From Pteria penguin (taxonomy: Eukaryota > Mollusca > Bivalvia > Pterioida > Pteriidae): DNA of 64,000 nucleotides. Shown in pieces: positions 58,680-64,000 of this stretch. A program made the position numbers and the translations under genes. The stretch is taken from positions 52,220,550 through 52,284,549 of the forward strand of contig CM068585.1 of the NCBI GenBank assembly GCA_035048485.1, written 5' to 3'. The notes under the pieces were generated by a model that was given only the letters and a program-made list of their open reading frames with translations, had not been told where the DNA came from and did no database searches. The first letter of the stretch is position 1; the number at the start of each line of letters is the position of its first letter.

Positions 58680-59384
58680 ATTTCAGAATGTTATTCACGA
58701 TCCAACGCGTTTTGGGAGTTCTTGACCTACTTTACTTGATCCGATATTAGTTAGAGAGTGTTCGGTAGGACAGTCCGAAATTATAGATATTGATCGTCAA
58801 ATGTCGGATCATAATGCTACAGTTGTTGATATCATTGTTAATTGTAAAATAAATGGCTATATAGACAGGCCGATTTTGAATCATTTAATAATGAAATTGC
58901 AAATTTTGATTGGTCTATCTTTTGGAATCTTCTGAAAATGTTGATATTGCCTGTGATAAATTTACAAAAACTTTTATTGGCATTGCTAGCAATCATTCTC
59001 ATATAAAAGCTGTAACTATAAGGTCAAAAGATAACTTCATATTCAAATTATAACCCCCCCCCCCCCCCCCCCCCAGGATATCATGTGAATAATTTTAAAA
59101 AAAAGTTTGCTAGGCATTCTATCTTAAAGTACACGGTTTCATTCATAGTGCATCAAATAATAATAAACAAGAATTTTGAAAGTTGATGCGTTTTATTACT
59201 AAAACTGGTGGTAGTTCATATACCATACCTCCTCTATTAAACCCACTCTCTGCAGAAATTGAAACCGATGATAAAGGAAAAGCTGACCTTCTAAATGACT
59301 ATTTTTCCAAAAATATCTAGCATTGATGATAAAGATATAGAAACCCCAACTTTCGAAAACCGCACTGATAATAGACCTTGAGCT
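58680..59384 (+). pseudogene. Non-LTR retrotransposon fragment (APE C-terminus and linker)
   Basis: Plus strand: IHDPTRFGSS, stop, PTLLDPILV, then SEIIDIDRQMSDHNATVVDI (the catalytic SDHN-type His region near the end of an AP endonuclease). After a C-run at 59055-59083 it continues KFARHSIL and, in several frames, KTGGSSYTIPPLLNPLSAEI and ADLLNDYFSKISSIDDKDIE, the linker that precedes RT in jockey/CR1-like LINEs. It stops at a second C-run (59386-59404). No RT domain follows; a Penelope-like copy starts instead. Confidence 0.72.
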
Positions 59385-59479
59385 GCACCCCCCCCCCCCC
59401 CCCGGAGAATTTCCGAGGGTATATTTTTCTGAAAGCTTATTAAAAATGAGATCCTACAAAACATGGTACTCATAGGAAA

Positions 59480-60560
59480 TGCTGTCAAAACTTCAAAACA
59501 TGATACTCAACTGTATTTCGGACAAGAAATTGCGCACCCTTTTTGGAAAAGGACCTAAATATAGGTTACCGTCCAGGATAGATTTCAATAAATGCCGTGA
59601 CGTTATAGAAGATGCTTTAACTACATATTGTAAACGTTGGTGTAAAAAAGAACAGGTAAAGGGTTCATGCTCTTAATGATTGGAAATTCGAGATTTTAAG
59701 AATTGTCGATATCCGTATTAAGAACTTTACGGAAAATCCGCATTTATTTCAACAGCCTAATACATTGACGACAAATTCTATTAAAAAGAAGATAGCTGAC
59801 TTACATATATAGATGACTTGCTTTCAATTAATAATCCTTCATTCGCGGATTACCTTAGCATCATCTATCCAAGTGAACTGGAGGTCAAAGAAACCACAGA
59901 AACTAGTAATTCTACTTCGTATTTAGATATTATGTTGTCTTTCGACATTAATGGTCAATTGAACACCTCACTCTATGACAAACGTGACGATTTCAATTTC
60001 GCTATCACAAACTTTCCTTTCATAAGTAGCAACATTCCATCATCGCCCGCATACGGCGTATTCATATCTCAGTTAATACGTTATTCCAGAGCATGTTCAA
60101 ATTACAATGACTTTGTTCTGAGGGCTAGGCGACTTTCAGTTAAGCTGCTCAACCAGGGTTATATATGTGCTAGACTAGCATCGTCACTGAGGAAGTTCTA
60201 CGGTCGTTACGAGACTCTTATTACACCATATGATATCTCGTTATCCAGACTTTTAAATGATATTCTGGACTGAGACCGATTCCGATCACTTTACACAGAT
60301 TTGACACCTTCTATACTAGAAGGTTACCTACTTCGATTTCTCCATATATAGATACATATGGAATTCACACGATTTGACTCTTTCTACGGGGTATATGTGA
60401 CGGGTGTTGCTAGCAAGCAGGAGATGCTCACTCTCCCCGGGCACCTGATCTCACTCCATCACAGGGGTTCACATATGCTCTTCAAGTAGACATATTTTGT
60501 TATTTTCCATTTGTTTTTCATTTTCACTGATTTTGTATGTCCTATGGTTTCATGATTTTT
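59480..60560 (+). mobile_element. Penelope-like element copy A, internally deleted
   Basis: N-terminal region: ISDKKLRTLFGKGPKYRLPS and RIDFNKCRDVIEDALTTYCK (59520-59640), a frame change, then LNDWKFEILRIVDIRIKNFT. The sequence jumps at about 59795 directly to TYIDDLLSINN (RT motif C). The frame 59818-60273 carries the thumb: SELEVKETTETSNSTSYLDI, LYDKRDDFNFAITNFPF, SPAYGVFISQLIRYSRACS and LRKFYGRYETL. The RT fingers, motif A and motif B are deleted. The downstream 60273-60560 holds a typical 3' UTR with a ggcacctgatctcactcc phrase. No GIY-YIG domain. Its end matches the relic at 45.1-45.2 kb. Confidence 0.8.
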
Positions 60561-60589
60561 GGACTTGTGGTTTGGATTTATCCATCAGC

Positions 60590-62647
60590 TTTACATTACA
60601 TGCTAAATATGTCTTTGTTCCCGCTGATAAAGCAGGTAATAACATAATAGTTGTTTGAAAACTATATTATATTGAAGTACTTAAAAACGAATTAAACTCC
60701 ACTCATACATATTTGGAAAGCCCTACCTCAAAAGAGAGCACCTTGCACGATCACCTCATGACCATGTCCGACTTCAAAATTAAAACTGATAAATCTGATC
60801 TACCAACCATGTATTGGTTCCCAAAACTACATAAAAGTCCATATAAATCACGTTTCATATCTAATTCTAGCCACTGCTCTACTACGGTACTATCGAAACA
60901 TATTACGTCTGCTCTAACTGCTATAAAAGATCATATTATCAAATATTGTGATGTCGCATTTCATAATAGTAACATCAATTACTTTTGGTCGATTAAAAAT
61001 TCTCATGAAGTTATAGACAAACTTCTTTCGCTAACTTTCAAAGCGACTCAAATTTCTACATTTGATTTTTCTACACTTTATACATCTCTGCCTCATGATT
61101 TGATTAAAAGCAAGTTGCTGTCTCTTATACAATGGTGTTTTCACAGAGAATCTAAAACGTACATATGTACTTCCAATAACTCTGGATTCTTTTCCAACAA
61201 ACAATATACTTCATATAAATACTGGACTTGCAAGGAATTATGTAAAGCACTAGATTTTCTCATGAATAATATCTTTGTGCAATTTGATGGCAAGATATAT
61301 CAACAAATAGTTGGGATTCCTATGGGTACTAACTGCGCGCCTCTGATAGCAGATTTATTTCTTTATTGTTATGAGAGGGATTTTATGGTTTCTATTCAAA
61401 AATCAAAACGTTTTGACCTCATTGACAAATTTAATAATACTTGCAGATATCTGGATGACATTTTGGTTATCGACAACCCTGAATTCGAACAAGTTTAATC
61501 AGAAATATATCCACCAGAGCTCACATTGAATAAAGCTAATACTTGAGATAAATCTACACCTTTCTTAGATTTAAACATCAAAATTATCAACAACCTAATA
61601 TATACTAATATTTATGATAAACGTGAGGATTTTGGATTTCCTATTGTAAATTTCCCTTACTTGGATGGCGATGTCCCTCGACTCCCATCATATGGTATCT
61701 ATATATCTCAATTAGTTGGATTTGTCAGAGGCTGCACCGATGTTTTGGACTTTCATAAACGAAATTTACAAATTACTACTAAACTTTTAACTCAGGGTTA
61801 CAGATATCACAAGCTAAGAAAAACATTCGGTCAATTCTTCAGATCTTATTAATAACTTCTATCTAAATTTGGAAATATTTCTTTTCAACAGTATGTATCC
61901 AATAGAATTTCCCATCGTAATTTTTACGGTGATCTCGTATATAAACTAAGGAAAGTAAAAGGCTCCGATAACGTTAATTTATCATGTAATAAAATAGTCA
62001 AACGTCTCCTAAATAGACAATATGATATTGAGATCATAAAAAAAGACTATAGGTCTTGTATTTGGCCCCTCTACAGCCTTATGCAGACTTTTACTTGAAC
62101 GTTGCACGCTGACTAACAGGGCGGTGGGGACTATATGACGGGACTTGTCCAAACCTCTTTCAGAGGAGACATGGTCCTGAACCTCGTCCCCTCTGACTGT
62201 TAGTCGGGACTCCTACAGATCTAGGGTCTTAGCTCGCTTTCAGACTGGCAGAGCACGGTTTATCATGTTGATGTCGCATGTATTTTTATACCATTATGTT
62301 TTTTACAATACCTTACGTGTTTATATTTTTATGACCTCTCAATATGCGATACCTGTTGACCCTTGTTCTTTACATGGAGGATTATTTATAAATTTTTAAA
62401 TGTACGTCTTTTGATTGTTCTGCTGTTACGGTGAGTGGGAAGGTGGGCCCGTAAACCGGTTAATCACACCATTTGTTTGGCTTTTGTCAAATTAAATGAC
62501 CGTCCTAAGTCGGTATCGTAATTGCACTACAATCAAATATTTTTGTAATGTGTTAAATGTTCTATTATATTATTTATATTCATGTATTGTATAGCTCCAT
62601 GGTGACTTCTGCCACATAACTGAGCCGGTAACTCCTCTTTTTTCTTT
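60590..62647 (+). mobile_element. Penelope-like element copy B with nearly complete RT
   Basis: Starts with VPADKAGNNIIVV, stop, YYIEVL. The open frame to TAA 61496-61498 has TMYWFPKLHKSPYKSRFI, ISTFDFSTLYTSLPH (motif A, Asp), IYQQIVGIPMGTNCAPLIAD (motif B) and CRYLDDILVI (motif C YLDD intact). The thumb continues past two in-frame stops as SEIYPPELTLN, LYDKREDFGF-like sequence and the frame 61661-61852 (YGIYISQLVGFVRGCTD). Then RISHRNFYGDLVYKLRKVKG and CNKIVKRLLNRQYDIEII. The 3' tail 62020-62647 also occurs inverted at 19424-20056. The RT catalytic triad is preserved, but stops break the C-terminus. A GIY-YIG endonuclease is not visible at either end. Confidence 0.82.
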
Positions 62648-62682
62648 CATAGGAAATACTTCGCTAATATAAGCAGGGTACC

Positions 62683-62935
62683 AAATGTGTAACAAAATGC
62701 GCTAAAGAGTCTATCAAAGCCGCAGTTGCCAATAAATGTGACGATCAGCTTTTGTGTAAAGTTTTGAACCAAGATCTTCTTGCAAGGGATGCATTATATC
62801 AACATGCTTGTCGACAAAAGCATATATGAAGTGATACTTGCCATGTGTATCACACAGATTCTGAAGCATATAAGTCTGATGCTGCGCACAGAAACGCATT
62901 TGGTTTAATATGTAATTACATTAGGGAGCATGTGA
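62683..62935 (+). pseudogene. Fragment of an unrecognised gene, plus-strand piece
   Basis: The plus strand reads SIKAAVANKCDDQLLCKVLN, then QDLLARDALYQHACRQKHI, stop, then SDTCHVYHTDSEAYKSDAAH and NAFGLICNYIREH. The first 20 residues repeat, almost unchanged, the end of the minus-strand frame at 63353-62940. It therefore looks like a second copy or the continuation of the same gene in opposite orientation. The Cys/His-containing ARDALYHxxC-type stretch recurs in repetitive animal proteins of unknown function. Not assigned. Confidence 0.5.
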
Positions 62936-63353
62936 CATGGTTTAAAACTTTACACAAAAGCTGATCGTCACATTTATTGGCAACTGTGGCTTTGGTAGAC
63001 GCATTTTGTTGCACATTTGGTAAGTGTTTGTTAATAACCCCCACCTTTATTGTTTCCTTGTCACAGAAACGGCATTTGTTAGCTTGAAATAACAAAGTGG
63101 CAGGAGATGAGGGTCTTTGTGGCTTTGAGGTATAAGGAGTACTCCCATGCATCATATGAAGCAGAAGTTGATTTTTTTCTACTCTGCTTATATTTGTGAA
63201 GTATTTCCTATGAGTACCATGTTTTGTAGGGTCTAATGTGTCTAGAATATTTAAGGAAATATGTTCTAATCTATCTTTAACGGAATCATACTTCAGTCTT
63301 TTACTTGCCACGTCCTTTATCTTTTCAAAACCAGCTTCTGTAAGACTACCCAC
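62916..63353 (-). pseudogene. Fragment of an unrecognised gene, minus-strand piece
   Basis: The minus-strand frame has GSLTEAGFEKIKDVASKRLK, then HGTHRKYFTNISRVEKNQLL, CRFCDKETIKVGVINKHLPN and ATVANKCDDQLLCKVLN. The SLTExGxxxIKxxAxKRL start and the HRKYFTN...CRFCDK layout resemble the N-terminal zinc-binding region of repetitive, probably transposon-associated proteins seen in invertebrates. I cannot name the family. The frame runs off into DNA shared with the plus-strand piece at 62705-62771. Confidence 0.5.
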
Positions 63354-64000
63354 CTCTTAATGCAATGTATTATTAAAATGAACAAGTGCTATCTTACTTA
63401 ACGGTAGAGGAACTTCAGAATTTTCATTCTTGCCTTAATTTCACTTTACGATTAAGTAAAAGTCGTATAAAAATTTTAATACAGGTATGTATTCAATAAA
63501 GATAGTTTTCCTTGCCTCTGCATTAATTAAAGATCTTTGCATTTAATGATAATTTAACAGAGTGTGTGCTGAAATATCTGAGTTTTAACCATAGATGTTG
63601 CCATCGTTTCAGTTAATTCCAAAAAAGTGTACATCTATAACCCCATCTGCAATGGATATAAAGACAAAGATTAACAAAATTCTTGCACCTCTGTTAAAAT
63701 TGGTTATTTCTCAGATGATTTTCCTATTTTGTATGTTTTCTGTTTGTTTTTTGTTTGGGGTTTTTTTTTTGGGGGGGGGGGGTGGATGGGGTGTCTTTCA
63801 AATTGTGTATTTGCAAAGTGCATAGAAATTCCTATAGCATGATGTATTTAAAACTCATAAATGATAAAGCATAAATGATTTATAAAGATTTTCCCATTTT
63901 CAGTCATTTTCATAACCAGCATTACTTTAATGGAAAATATTTTTAAATATCCCTTTTTGATGATTCATAATTGGGTAAATGGTATATCATTAGATAGATT
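63354..64000. other. No gene recognised
   Basis: AT-rich DNA with a T/G homopolymer run at 63762-63785. No family resemblance in any frame. Confidence 0.5.

Noticed and set aside
60273..60560. Protein continuation of Penelope-like copy A
   Set aside because: No sustained frame; the sequence resembles the non-coding tail common to this family.

Overview
The window is eukaryotic, AT-rich, repeat-dense DNA. It has GT–AG introns, LTR and non-LTR retroelements, tRNA-derived short repeats and long microsatellites, and no operons or bacterial signals. Several repeats (the AGCTCACCTGAG-type nonautonomous element, the Penelope-like RT family with GIPMGTNCAP, the AAGGTCA-rich repeats) look like those of bivalve molluscs. 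That placement is inference from memory, not a database match. I find no intact ordinary host gene; almost everything recognisable is a mobile element or a relic of one.

Layout. 1-4.1 kb: a 386-bp tandem repeat carrying tRNA-like heads that ends in a palindrome, a second (336-bp) repeat family, (TA)n and (TAA)n tracts, and a Penelope-like fragment. 4.1-16.9 kb: one Ty3/gypsy element (4121-16861) with a second gypsy element (5390-11413) nested in its leader. The outer 5' LTR holds a 906-bp GT...AG insert that is absent from its 3' LTR; the inner element carries a chromodomain-like C-terminus. 18-20 kb: decayed Penelope-like pieces.

21.1-33.3 kb is the most interesting region: a 12.2-kb DNA transposon with 41-bp terminal inverted repeats (38/41 identical by eye) and a CCGG target duplication, the hallmarks of the Ginger1 group. 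On the minus strand it holds a multi-exon integrase-like transposase gene. Seven exons are well supported by splice sites and reading phase. They encode an HHCC zinc finger, the start of a DDE core and a C-terminal PHD finger split across the last intron. The rest of the DDE core is missing and there is one frameshift. Between the gene's 3' end and the left terminus lies a 1.3-kb array of a word (GGAACTTTCA) that also occurs in the TIRs, so these may be transposase-binding sites.

34.7-42.0 kb: a minus-strand Gmr1-type gypsy element with perfect 5-bp target duplications (GTGCC), a tRNA-Pro primer site, a SCAN-like gag and integrase ahead of reverse transcriptase. A 1.57-kb nonautonomous element sits in its gag zinc knuckle. 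44-45.3 kb: a 349-bp tandem repeat and a Penelope-like relic. 48-50.5 kb: two tRNA-derived SINEs and a PIF1-like helicase pseudogene. 52-59 kb: non-LTR fragments, AGGTCA-rich repeats and a few exon-like minus-strand pieces of unknown origin. 59.5-62.6 kb: two consecutive Penelope-like copies; the tail of the second recurs inverted at 19.4-20.1 kb. 62.7-63.4 kb: two inverted pieces of an unrecognised gene.

All the pol genes carry stops, frameshifts or lost catalytic residues, so none of these copies is likely to be autonomous as assembled.
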